Part shown: positions 12,749 to 19,423 of the stretch, piece after piece
Numbering within the stretch: position 1 is the first letter of the stretch
How the letters are laid out: the number at the start of each line of letters is the position of its first letter
Assembly (NCBI GenBank): GCA_021806845.1
Contig: JAKAPV010000020.1
Location: 1 to 19,423, forward strand
DNA length: 19,423 nucleotides
Source of the DNA: Bacillota bacterium
GTDB lineage: Bacteria; Bacillota; Sulfobacillia; JAJZYS01; JAJYTV01
Direction: 5' to 3'
Notes under the pieces: generated by a model
What the model was told of the DNA's origin: nothing
Seen by the model: only the letters and a program-made list of their open reading frames with translations
The model's database searches: none
Position numbers and translations under genes: made by a program

Positions 12749-13690
12749 TCAGGCCAGCTTGCCCGCTGCGTGAGCCATCGCAAGGTGGTTGACGGTGTGC
12801 GTGAGGCCCTCCGCCAGCGAAACCCGCGGCCGCCAGCCAAGGTGTGTCGCCGCAGCTTGCGGGTCGAGGGCGATCCGCTGCACTTCACCGGGACGCGCGG
12901 GCTCGTGGCGGGCAGGGGTCAGGACGCCCATCTGCGCGCTCAGGCGCGCGTACAGTTCGTTCACGGTCGTCTCGATGCCGCATCCGATGTGCAGCGCTTG
13001 GTTGTCCGCGGCGTCGAGGGCGGCGACGTTCGCGGCCGCGACGTCCTGGACGTAGACGTAGTCGCGCGTCTGCTGGCCGTCACCGAAGATGCGGCTTTGC
13101 AGCCCGAGCAGCAGGTTGCGGATGAAGATGGCGATCACGCCGGCTTCGCCGGCCGGATTCTGGCGCGGCCCGTAGACGTTCGCGTAGCGGAGAGAGGTGT
13201 AGGCGAGGCCCCGCTGGAGCGCGTAGAGGTAGAGGTAATGTTCGACCGTGTGCTTCGTCACGCCGTACTGCGAGAGGGGGTTGATCGGGTGATCCTCCCG
13301 CACCGGCAGGTACAAGGGGGCCCCGTAGATAGCGCCGCCGCTCGAGGCGTAGACAATCTTCCGGGCTCCGACCTCGAGCGCTCCCTCGATCACCGCGATG
13401 CTGCCGAGGATGTTGACCTTTGCGTCGTAGGCGGGCTCGCGGGTCGAGACGCGGACGTCCATCTGCGCAGCGAGGTGGATGACGGCCTCGGGTCGCTCCG
13501 CGTGGAAGACGTCGCGCAGTGCGGCGCTGTCGGTGATATCGACCTCGTGGAATGAGGCCTGCGGGTGCAGATTGGCGTGGCTGCCGGTGACGAGGTTGTC
13601 CACGATCGAGACGGCGTGGCCCTTGGCAAGCAGCAGATCGACCGTGTGGGACCCGATGAAGCCGGCGCCGCCGGTGACGAGCACGCGCAT
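12749..13690 (-). CDS. NAD-dependent UDP-sugar 4-epimerase (GalE-like extended SDR)
   Basis: The 313-aa cytoplasmic protein is an extended short-chain dehydrogenase. It has the NAD-binding GGAGFIGS (7-14), Asp31 after strand 2 (SIVDNL) which favours NAD over NADP, HLAAQ (72-76), the catalytic Ser region YASSGGAIYG (114-123) and the Tyr-Lys pair Y142-x3-K146. RYANVYGPRQ and FGDGQQTRDYVYVQDVA are typical of UDP-glucose/UDP-N-acetylglucosamine 4-epimerases. It should provide UDP-galactose or a related sugar, plausibly for the glycosyltransferases elsewhere in the window. The ATG at 13690 has GGAGG about 8 nt upstream. It is 43 bp downstream of the lytic transglycosylase gene on the same strand. 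Exact sugar specificity cannot be read, and a dTDP- or UDP-sugar relative remains possible. Confidence 0.9.
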   Translation of the reverse strand: MRVLVTGGAGFIGSHTVDLLLAKGHAVSIVDNLVTGSHANLHPQASFHEVDITDSAALRDVFHAERPEAVIHLAAQMDVRVSTREPAYDAKVNILGSIAVIEGALEVGARKIVYASSGGAIYGAPLYLPVREDHPINPLSQYGVTKHTVEHYLYLYALQRGLAYTSLRYANVYGPRQNPAGEAGVIAIFIRNLLLGLQSRIFGDGQQTRDYVYVQDVAAANVAALDAADNQALHIGCGIETTVNELYARLSAQMGVLTPARHEPARPGEVQRIALDPQAAATHLGWRPRVSLAEGLTHTVNHLAMAHAAGKLA

Positions 13691-13733
13691 CGCAAAGCCT
13701 CCAGCTGTACCTAGTCGGATGCCGCCCGGAGCC

Positions 13734-14903
13734 TTAGATGCCGTGCTGATACATGTAGAGGATGTTGCGCACGTAGTTCTGGGTCTCGGGATACGGCGGG
13801 ATCCCGTGGTAGTACTTGACGGCGCCCGGGCCTGCGTTATATGCCGCGAGCGCCCAGGCGACGTTGCCGTTGAAGAGGTGCAGGAGGTAGGAGAGGTAGG
13901 CGATGCCGCCGCGCACGTTCTGCTGCGGGTTGAAGGGGTCCGTCACGCCGAGATCGGCGGCTGTCTGCGGCATCAGCTGCATGAGTCCCTCCGCGCCGGC
14001 GGAACTGACGGCCTTCGCGTAGCCGCCGCTCTCCTCCCGGATGACCGCCATCACGAGGTAGGGGTCGATGCCGTAGACCGCGGAGATCGACTGCACGATC
14101 GAAAAGAGCTGGGCGGACGTCAGTTTGCCGCTCGCGAGCTCCGCTTCGAGCTGCTGGATGGCGGCCCAGAGCTTTTGTCCCTCGGCATGCAAGTTCGCCT
14201 CGAGCGCTGCGACGGAAGCCTGCTGCTGCTTGATCTGGGCGAGCAGCGTCGCGCGCTGCTGCGCCACCGCCGCGAGCTGCGTCTTCTGGTTGAGGAGCGT
14301 GGCCTCCTGGTGATCGAGCGTGGCGCGACTCTGGGCGAGTTTGGCGAGGTCCTGGCTGATCTGGTCGGTTTCCTTCTTGAGGTTCACGACGACGCCGCGC
14401 TGGTAGCTCGCGATGCGCGCCATGGTGCCGACCTGCGTCACGAAGTCCCCGAAGGAATGGACAGACAGGAGCACGCTCAGAAAGCCGAGCGGTCCCTCCT
14501 GCTCGGCGAACAGGAGGACACCGCCGAGGCCGCGCTGCTCCTTGTCCATGGCCTTGCGCGTCGCGTTCAGGTGGGCGGTCGTGCGGCCCATGGTCGCTTC
14601 CGTATTCTTGATCGCGATTTCGGTGGCGGCGATTTGGACCTGCGTTTGACCGAGCTGAGCGTTCACCTGCTGCAACTGGGCGTTGAGCGTGTTCGCCTGC
14701 GCCTGGAGGGCCTGTGCCTGCGCTTCGTCGGCCACGAGCGTCACATGCACCGTGTGCAACTCGCTTTCGAGTGCACTGAGGGAGGCGGCGTCCGCAACGG
14801 GGGCCCCACCCGTTGTAAAGGTCAGAATGGCGAGCAAACCGGCGGCGAAGAGCCGCCTCCAGCAACCCATCATAATTTTTCGGGTTCGCGGGATGCCCGG
14901 CAT
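13734..14903 (-). CDS. Secreted coiled-coil lytic transglycosylase (SLT, GH23)
   Basis: The 389-aa protein has an N-terminal signal peptide (core about 17-31, likely cleavage after ADAA near 40). A long Gln/Ala-rich coiled coil (45-125 and 175-258) is interrupted by a hydrophobic stretch (LGFLSVLLSVHSFGDFV, 139-155), as in CwlO-type hydrolases. A C-terminal SLT domain (265-389) carries the catalytic Glu291 in VIREESGG, plus GLMQLMPQTA (306-315), NVRGGIAYL and ALAAYNAGPGAV. It should cut the glycan strands of peptidoglycan, forming 1,6-anhydro ends. The coiled coil is of the kind that FtsEX regulates in CwlO-like enzymes, where it is joined to an NlpC/P60 domain instead. ATG at 14903 has AGGA only a few bases upstream; the ATG pair at residues 11-12 is a possible alternative start. 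Confidence 0.88.
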   Translation of the reverse strand: MPGIPRTRKIMMGCWRRLFAAGLLAILTFTTGGAPVADAASLSALESELHTVHVTLVADEAQAQALQAQANTLNAQLQQVNAQLGQTQVQIAATEIAIKNTEATMGRTTAHLNATRKAMDKEQRGLGGVLLFAEQEGPLGFLSVLLSVHSFGDFVTQVGTMARIASYQRGVVVNLKKETDQISQDLAKLAQSRATLDHQEATLLNQKTQLAAVAQQRATLLAQIKQQQASVAALEANLHAEGQKLWAAIQQLEAELASGKLTSAQLFSIVQSISAVYGIDPYLVMAVIREESGGYAKAVSSAGAEGLMQLMPQTAADLGVTDPFNPQQNVRGGIAYLSYLLHLFNGNVAWALAAYNAGPGAVKYYHGIPPYPETQNYVRNILYMYQHGI

Positions 14904-14923
14904 TTCCTGCCGAGCCAGAATTA

Positions 14924-14951
14924 AATCTACGCAATTGGGGCCATACGTGAA
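14924..14951 (-). promoter_or_regulatory. Candidate promoter for the lytic transglycosylase gene
   Basis: On the minus strand TTCACG (14946-14951) and TAGATT (14924-14929) are separated by 16 bp, each matching four of six consensus bases. A transcript would start about 14 nt before the ATG. The 67-bp gap to the acuC-like stop is AT-rich compared with its flanks, which supports an independent start here. Confidence 0.4.
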
Positions 14952-14970
14952 GAATTGATTTCAGCCGTGG

Positions 14971-16143
14971 TCAAGAAGTCCCGTCGGGCTCTACAAATAG
15001 CGGGCAAATATGCCACAACTTTGCGAGGGTCGCGCGGTTGCGCCCGGCGATCTCGCGCTGGCGGTCGAGGGGCGGCACCGTTCCTTGCGGATCTACCATC
15101 CACGCGGGAAGGGGCGGACGCTCCTCGGCGTGGCGAGCGCGGAACGCGGGGGGGAGGGGGGTGTCCTCGGGAATCGGGGTGCCGCGCATCTCTGCCCAGA
15201 GGATGCTCCAGGCGCGCGGCACGACGCGCAGCAGCTCATAGCCGCCGCCGCCGACCGCGAGCCATCGGCCGGCGCAGTGGCGGTGGGCGAGCGAATGGAG
15301 CTTTGCGGCAGCTTGCCAGTAGAAGCGGGTCGAAGCGCGCAGGTCGGTCAGAGGATCCAGCGCGTGGCCGTCGACGCCGAACTCGGTCACCAGGACATCC
15401 GGGTGGAACGCCGCGAGCGCCGGCTCGAGCAGGCCGTCCAGGACCTCGAGCCAGGACGCGTCATCGGTGAAGGGCTCCAGCGGGAGATTGAGCGTCGTGC
15501 CGTAGCCCGGGCCGTCGCCGAGCTCCTCGATCCAGCCGGTGCCCGGGAAGAGATAGCGCCCGCTCTCATGGAACGAGACGGTCAGTACGGCGGGATCCCG
15601 GTAGAACGCGGCCTGCACCCCGTCGCCGTGGTGGGCGTCGATGTCGACGTACGCGACGCGCAGGCCGGCTGCGCGCAGCGCCCTGATGGCGATGGCCACG
15701 TCGTTGTAGATGCAGAACCCCGCAGCCTGGCTGCGCATCGCATGGTGGAGGCCGCCTCCGATATTGAATGCGTGGAGGGCCCTTCCCGACAAGATGCTCT
15801 CCGAAGCGACGAGCGTTCCTCCCACGGCCAGGGCCGCCGCTTCATGCATGCCGGGGAAGACGGGGTCGTCCTCTGTCCCGAGACCGTAGATGGATGCTGC
15901 AGGGGTGGCTCGTCCGAGCCGGCCGAACTCGCGGACCGCTTCCACATACGACGGGCTGTGCACGAGGAGGATCTCGCTGAGTTCGGCTGGCCTGGGGGGC
16001 TCGCACTCGTCGGGATGCAGGAGGCCCAGCTCCTCCAGCACCTCCACCGTCCACTGGAGGCGCACGGGATTGAACGGGTGGTCCGGAGTAAACCTGTAGG
16101 CCTGATAGGCGTCGCTGTAGATGAAGAGAGCACGTCCGGCCAC
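14971..16143 (-). CDS. acuC: AcuC-like class I histone-deacetylase-family lysine deacetylase
   Basis: A 390-aa cytoplasmic zinc-dependent deacylase of the HDAC/AcuC family. The start FIYSDAYQAYRFTPDHPFNPVRL is the AcuC signature. Active-site residues are H133-H134 (GGLHHA), the metal ligands D169 and H171 (VDIDAHHGDG) and D258 (GVDGHALDPLTDL), and the transition-state Tyr302 (GGGGY). In Bacillus, AcuC removes acetyl groups from acetyl-CoA synthetase and restores its activity. The GTG start at 16143 has AAGAAGG (16151-16157) 7 nt upstream, better than the ATG at 16161, which has none. The gene is divergent from a GNAT/acyl-CoA-synthetase-like acetyltransferase, so the two probably form an on/off acetylation switch. 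The partner acetyl-CoA synthetase is not in the window. Confidence 0.92.
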   Translation of the reverse strand: MAGRALFIYSDAYQAYRFTPDHPFNPVRLQWTVEVLEELGLLHPDECEPPRPAELSEILLVHSPSYVEAVREFGRLGRATPAASIYGLGTEDDPVFPGMHEAAALAVGGTLVASESILSGRALHAFNIGGGLHHAMRSQAAGFCIYNDVAIAIRALRAAGLRVAYVDIDAHHGDGVQAAFYRDPAVLTVSFHESGRYLFPGTGWIEELGDGPGYGTTLNLPLEPFTDDASWLEVLDGLLEPALAAFHPDVLVTEFGVDGHALDPLTDLRASTRFYWQAAAKLHSLAHRHCAGRWLAVGGGGYELLRVVPRAWSILWAEMRGTPIPEDTPLPPAFRARHAEERPPLPAWMVDPQGTVPPLDRQREIAGRNRATLAKLWHICPLFVEPDGTS

Positions 16144-16348
16144 GAGAGCACCTTCTTGCATGGTGGTCGAAAGGAGTATGCACTGATGATAGCGCCGCGA
16201 CGATCGAACGGATAGGAACCTTGGGACCAAGGTCGTGACGCGGCAGCGAGCAGATCTGCCGCCGCCGCGTCCTTCGGGCCCGTACGGCCCTGGCGCAGTC
16301 AATGGGTCGGCGGCAAAATGGACGTGACAGGCGGGAGGGGTGAGTGCG
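16144..16348. promoter_or_regulatory. Divergent control region between deacetylase and acetyltransferase genes
   Basis: This 205-bp gap contains no further gene. It holds an inverted repeat ACCTTGG-GA-CCAAGGT (16218-16233) near the acuC side, a good operator candidate that could act on both promoters. A second short inverted repeat GGGCC-CGTAC-GGCCC lies at 16276-16290. A TATCAT box lies on the minus strand about 50 bp before the deacetylase start, with no good -35. GGGAGGGG (16333-16340) is the ribosome site of the acetyltransferase and rules out the GTG at 16340 as start, because that codon begins inside it. Confidence 0.5.
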
Positions 16349-18700
16349 ATGCGGGTCATCCTGCGGGACGGCGGGGTGGCGGACTTGCGCGAGGCGACAG
16401 GGAGCGCTGACGAGCGGGCCATGCTCAAGGAGTTCTTCCGGCAGGCATCGCCAGCCGCGATCTACTTCCGCTTCTTCCACGCCCTGCGTGAGGTGGACGA
16501 CCGCCGCATCGAGGAGATGCTGCGCAGCGGGCGTCCGGACAGCTACGCCCTGCTGTGCGTCTCCGGTGGCGAGATCCTGGGCATCAGCCATTACGTCCGC
16601 ACCGACGATGCCTCAGCCGAAGTGGACTTCTTCGTCGACGAGCGCTTCCACGGCCACGGCATCGGCACGCTCCTGCTCGAGCAGATGGCGGACGTCGCGT
16701 GGCGGGCAGGGCTGCGCCGATTTGAAGCCTACGCGATGCAGGACAACCAGAATATGATCAACCTCCTGCTGCACAGCGGCTACAGCGTCAAGCAGCACTA
16801 CGCGCCGGGAGACTACGGCACCTTGCGCCTCGTGCTGCCGCTCGGCGAGACGGAGCGCAGCCGCGCCCTGCGCGACGCGCGCGAGCAGCTCGCGACGGCC
16901 GCGTCGCTGCAGCCCTTTCTGCATCCGAAGACGATCGCGGTCGTCGGAGCCTCACGCGATCCAGCCCGACTCGGGCACATGTTGTTCCGCCATGTCCTGG
17001 AGAGCGGCTTTCCCGGCACCGCATATCCGGTGAATCCGAGCGCGCACTCCGTCGGCGGCGTCCGCGCCTACCCGAACCTCGCGGAGGTGCCGGAACCGAT
17101 CGACCTCGCGCTGCTGGCGGTGCCGGCCGACAAGGTCGAGGCGGTCATCGACGAGTGCATCGCCGCGAAGGTCGGCGGAGTGGCCATACTCTCCGCCGGC
17201 GTCGACGACGCGGGCCACCAGCGTCAGCGGGATATCGCGGGCCGGTTGCGGGCCGCCGGCATCCGCCTGCTGGGGCCGAACTGCTTCGGGCTCTTGACGA
17301 CGGATTTGGAGCGCCCCCTGAACGCGAGCTTCGCGCCGCGCCTTCCGCGGCGGGGGAGACTTGCGATCGCGAGTCAGTCCGGGGCGCTCGGGATCGCGAT
17401 CCTCGACTACGCGAGCAGGGTCGGGGTCGGCGTCTCGAGCTTCGTGAGCATGGGAGACAAGACCGACGTCTCCGGCAACGACCTCTTGCAGTACTGGGAG
17501 GACGATCCCGAGACCGATCTCATCGCCCTCCACCTCGAGTCCTTCGGAAATCCCGGCAAGTTCTCACGGATCGCGCGACGCATTTCGCCGCGCAAGCCGA
17601 TCCTCGTGGTGAAGAGCGCGCGCACCCTGGGGGGCGCTGCGATCTCGGAGTTCAGGGTGGGGGAGGACCCAAGGGATCACACGTACGAGGGGCTCTTTCG
17701 GCAGACGGGCGTCATCCGGGCGGACACCATCGAGGAGCTGTTCGACGTGGCGGCGCTGCTCACAGCGAGCCCGCCGCCCCAGGGACCGCGGGTCGCGGTG
17801 CTGACGAACTCCGCCGGCGGCGCGGTCATGACGGTGGACGAACTTCCGCGGCACGGGCTCGAGATGGTGCGTCCGCCAGTCGACCTCGGCTTTGAGGCTT
17901 TGGCCGACGGCTACCGGCACGCACTGCCCGATGTGCTGCGGGACCCCGATGTGGACGCGGTCATCGTGCTCTTCGTCCCGGTCGGAATCTCGCATAGCGC
18001 CGAGGTCGCGCGCAGTATCGCCGACGCGGTGCAGGAAGCTGCTCAAGAAGGCATCCGCAAGCCGATCGTGTCGAACTTCCTGCTGACGCCCGAGGACGGG
18101 ACGGCGCTCGGCTGGATCGAGGCGGGCGAGCAGCGCATCCCCGTCTATCCCTTCCCCGAGCGGGCCGTGCGCGCACTCGGTCAGACGGTGCGCTACGCAG
18201 AGCACCACCGCCAGCCGAAAGGCCGGATCCCGGATCTCGAGCACGCAGACCACGGGGCGGCGCGCGAGATCGTGCGCCGCCATGCGGGGGATGGCACCGT
18301 ATTGCCCAGCGCCGCGGCGGTGGAGGTCCTGGCTGACATGGGCGTGGAGACAGTAGACGCCGTACAGTCCTCCGGGCCCAGGCTGAGAGCCGAAGTCTGC
18401 CAGGACCCGCTGTTCGGTCCCGTGCTACAGCTGCAGCCCCTGACGCCTTCGCCGAGCGAGCCGCACGAGCGGCTGGTGCCTCTCACGGACCGGGACGCGC
18501 AGGTGCTCTCCGAGATCTGCCTGAGGCCCTTTGCCAAGACGCTTCCGGAGGACGCTCAGGCGCTCGCGGACGTGCTGCTCCGCCTCTCGCGCCTGGTTGA
18601 GGAAGTGCCGGAGATCACCGAGTTCGCAGCAGAGCTGGCCGTCAGTTCAGGTCGCGCAACGGCAGCCCTCGCGGAGCTCCGCGCGCAGTCGCAACCCTAG
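16349..18700 (+). CDS. GNAT protein acetyltransferase fused to degenerate NDP-forming acyl-CoA synthetase (Pat-like)
   Basis: The 783-aa protein starts with a GNAT domain (1-165). The acetyl-CoA loop is FHGHGIGTLLLEQ (100-112), and MQDNQNMINLLLHSGY (130-145) follows as in GNAT motif B. Then comes a CoA-binding Rossmann domain (190-310, IAVVGASRDP), a succinyl-CoA-ligase-like flavodoxin domain (335-615, QSGALGIAILDYASRVGVG) and a short C-terminal remnant (650-783). Around 430-450 the usual catalytic SHTG is absent (ISEFRVGEDPRD stands there). The ATP-grasp part keeps only DPLFGPVL (686-693) and its last helices. Synthetase activity is therefore unlikely; the region probably senses acyl-CoA for the acetyltransferase, as in Pat/YfiQ, where the GNAT lies at the C-terminus instead. 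ATG at 16349 is placed 8 nt after GGGAGGGG. Its divergent neighbour is the AcuC-like deacetylase. Confidence 0.85.
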   Translation: MRVILRDGGVADLREATGSADERAMLKEFFRQASPAAIYFRFFHALREVDDRRIEEMLRSGRPDSYALLCVSGGEILGISHYVRTDDASAEVDFFVDERFHGHGIGTLLLEQMADVAWRAGLRRFEAYAMQDNQNMINLLLHSGYSVKQHYAPGDYGTLRLVLPLGETERSRALRDAREQLATAASLQPFLHPKTIAVVGASRDPARLGHMLFRHVLESGFPGTAYPVNPSAHSVGGVRAYPNLAEVPEPIDLALLAVPADKVEAVIDECIAAKVGGVAILSAGVDDAGHQRQRDIAGRLRAAGIRLLGPNCFGLLTTDLERPLNASFAPRLPRRGRLAIASQSGALGIAILDYASRVGVGVSSFVSMGDKTDVSGNDLLQYWEDDPETDLIALHLESFGNPGKFSRIARRISPRKPILVVKSARTLGGAAISEFRVGEDPRDHTYEGLFRQTGVIRADTIEELFDVAALLTASPPPQGPRVAVLTNSAGGAVMTVDELPRHGLEMVRPPVDLGFEALADGYRHALPDVLRDPDVDAVIVLFVPVGISHSAEVARSIADAVQEAAQEGIRKPIVSNFLLTPEDGTALGWIEAGEQRIPVYPFPERAVRALGQTVRYAEHHRQPKGRIPDLEHADHGAAREIVRRHAGDGTVLPSAAAVEVLADMGVETVDAVQSSGPRLRAEVCQDPLFGPVLQLQPLTPSPSEPHERLVPLTDRDAQVLSEICLRPFAKTLPEDAQALADVLLRLSRLVEEVPEITEFAAELAVSSGRATAALAELRAQSQP

Positions 18701-19416
18701 GAAAGTTCGCCTATGGAGCGCTGGGCCGCAAGCCGCTGCAGCGTCAGCCAACGGACCGCGACGATGGCAACCCAGATTTGCGCCAAGAACTCCATGTTCT
18801 GCTGCATCATATGCGTTGTGGTGTCGCTGCCGAGTAGGATCAACGTAGCCCAGTCCCGCAGCGAGGCTACGGCAAGGCCGGCAGCTAGCGCGACACCGCT
18901 CCACCCGAGCCACTGATGGCCCACTCTGCGCAAAAGCGAGCCGGCGCTCAGGAGCCACATCGCCATGAAGAGGTCTGCCACCACATACAGCGAGACGGAC
19001 AGGCCACCATCACTCATCGCCCAGTTGCCGAGCACTGTATAGACAGGCGCCATATGCGGATCGGCTGCGAACCCTCGTGCAGCGAATGTCACGGCCACTC
19101 CCTGGAGATCAAGACTCATGCCCAGTACGAGCCCAGAAAGAATGCCTGCCCCCAGGCCGATGTGCGCCAGCGGACTATCTGTTTTTCCTGTCCACCTCCA
19201 CAGCCAGTAGGGCACCATTCCGAAGAACAATGCGAAAAGTCCCTTGACGCCATGATCGAATCCAATAACGTATGGCGCATGTGACCAATACCTAACGAGA
19301 GAATCGCTATAGGGGAAGTTCTCTATCAAGTGCCCCGTTGTCAGGGATACAGCAATAACGAAAATCGGTCCGAGGATAGCGTACACAGCGATCATCCGCA
19401 TGCTTGTTGTTGACAT
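18697..19416 (-). CDS. Unrecognised six-helix membrane protein
   Basis: The 239-aa protein has about six hydrophobic segments (near 10-28, 50-73, 86-110, 138-160, 168-187 and 206-226). Charged or polar residues sit within or near helices (H55, D103, D148), but no family motif that I can name. The second half of the gene as written on the plus strand (about 19160-19416) is near half G+C, well below neighbouring genes, and codon choice looks more even, which suggests transferred DNA. Start is uncertain: the ATG at 19416 has AAAGG only one base upstream, and ATGs at residues 6 and 8 are alternatives. The window ends 7 bp beyond, so a start further upstream cannot be excluded. The stop overlaps that of the acetyltransferase gene in CTAG. 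Function unknown. Confidence 0.7.
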   Translation of the reverse strand: MSTTSMRMIAVYAILGPIFVIAVSLTTGHLIENFPYSDSLVRYWSHAPYVIGFDHGVKGLFALFFGMVPYWLWRWTGKTDSPLAHIGLGAGILSGLVLGMSLDLQGVAVTFAARGFAADPHMAPVYTVLGNWAMSDGGLSVSLYVVADLFMAMWLLSAGSLLRRVGHQWLGWSGVALAAGLAVASLRDWATLILLGSDTTTHMMQQNMEFLAQIWVAIVAVRWLTLQRLAAQRSIGELS

Positions 19417-19423
19417 CCTTTAC

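Noticed and set aside
13479..14924. A 481-codon open frame on the plus strand
   Set aside because: Antisense to the lytic transglycosylase and the 5' end of the epimerase gene, whose motifs are unambiguous.
15010..16215. A 401-codon open frame on the plus strand
   Set aside because: Antisense to the AcuC-like gene, which has all metal-binding residues; the plus frame has no family features.
16340..16342. GTG as start of the acetyltransferase
   Set aside because: The codon begins inside the GGGAGGGG ribosome site; ATG at 16349 has correct 8-nt spacing.
16144..16428. Longer N-terminus for the deacetylase
   Set aside because: It would run through the divergent promoter gap and into the acetyltransferase gene; AcuC proteins begin just before the FIYS motif, matching the GTG at 16143.
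2..19423. tRNA/rRNA genes, CRISPR arrays, IS elements
   Set aside because: No tRNA cloverleaf, rRNA sequence, regularly spaced direct repeats or transposase motifs were seen on reading; a covariance-model scan would be the decisive test.

Overview
The window is GC-rich bacterial chromosome (roughly two thirds G+C by eye, dropping towards the right end). It is densely coded on both strands, with many TTG/GTG starts behind strong AGGAGG-type ribosome sites. AcuC-type deacetylase, a CwlO-like coiled coil joined to a lytic transglycosylase, a DivIVA-like protein and the start-codon style suggest a high-GC, possibly thermophilic Bacillota or Chloroflexota-like lineage. This is inference: there is no rRNA or other taxonomic marker. 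I see no tRNA, CRISPR array, insertion sequence or phage gene.

Left part (1-4424): a 3'-truncated tryptophanase-type PLP lyase and an M14-type zinc carboxypeptidase/deacylase lie on the minus strand. A plus-strand cluster follows: ECF sigma factor, its probable membrane anti-sigma factor, and a SIMPL-domain envelope protein. It ends at a perfect 16-bp hairpin in the convergent gap before the next operon.

Centre (4425-12708), the most interesting part: two divergent operons share a 99-bp control region. The minus-strand operon has five tightly packed genes with three ATGA overlaps: DivIVA-like coiled coil, an unrecognised protein with a possible receiver-like N-terminus and ferredoxin-like C-terminus, a 66-aa membrane protein, a GT2 glycosyltransferase with an N-terminal MshEN (c-di-GMP-binding type) domain, and a GT-C-type membrane glycosyltransferase. 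The plus-strand operon encodes a small secreted Ig-like protein ending in a PEP-CTERM-like tail (PEVP motif, hydrophobic stretch, Arg cluster), an exosortase with Cys/Arg/His catalytic residues fused to an EpsI-like domain and starting in a GTGA overlap with its likely substrate, and a prepilin peptidase. My reading is a c-di-GMP-gated surface-glycan machine paired with a dedicated exosortase and single substrate.

Right part (12709-19423): minus-strand genes for a UDP-sugar epimerase, a secreted coiled-coil lytic transglycosylase and AcuC-like deacetylase. Divergent from acuC is a large GNAT/acyl-CoA-synthetase-like protein acetyltransferase whose synthetase part lacks the catalytic His and has a collapsed ATP-grasp segment. 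Together they form a probable reversible lysine-acetylation pair. The last gene encodes an unrecognised six-helix membrane protein of visibly lower GC, whose stop codon overlaps that of the acetyltransferase in a shared CTAG.
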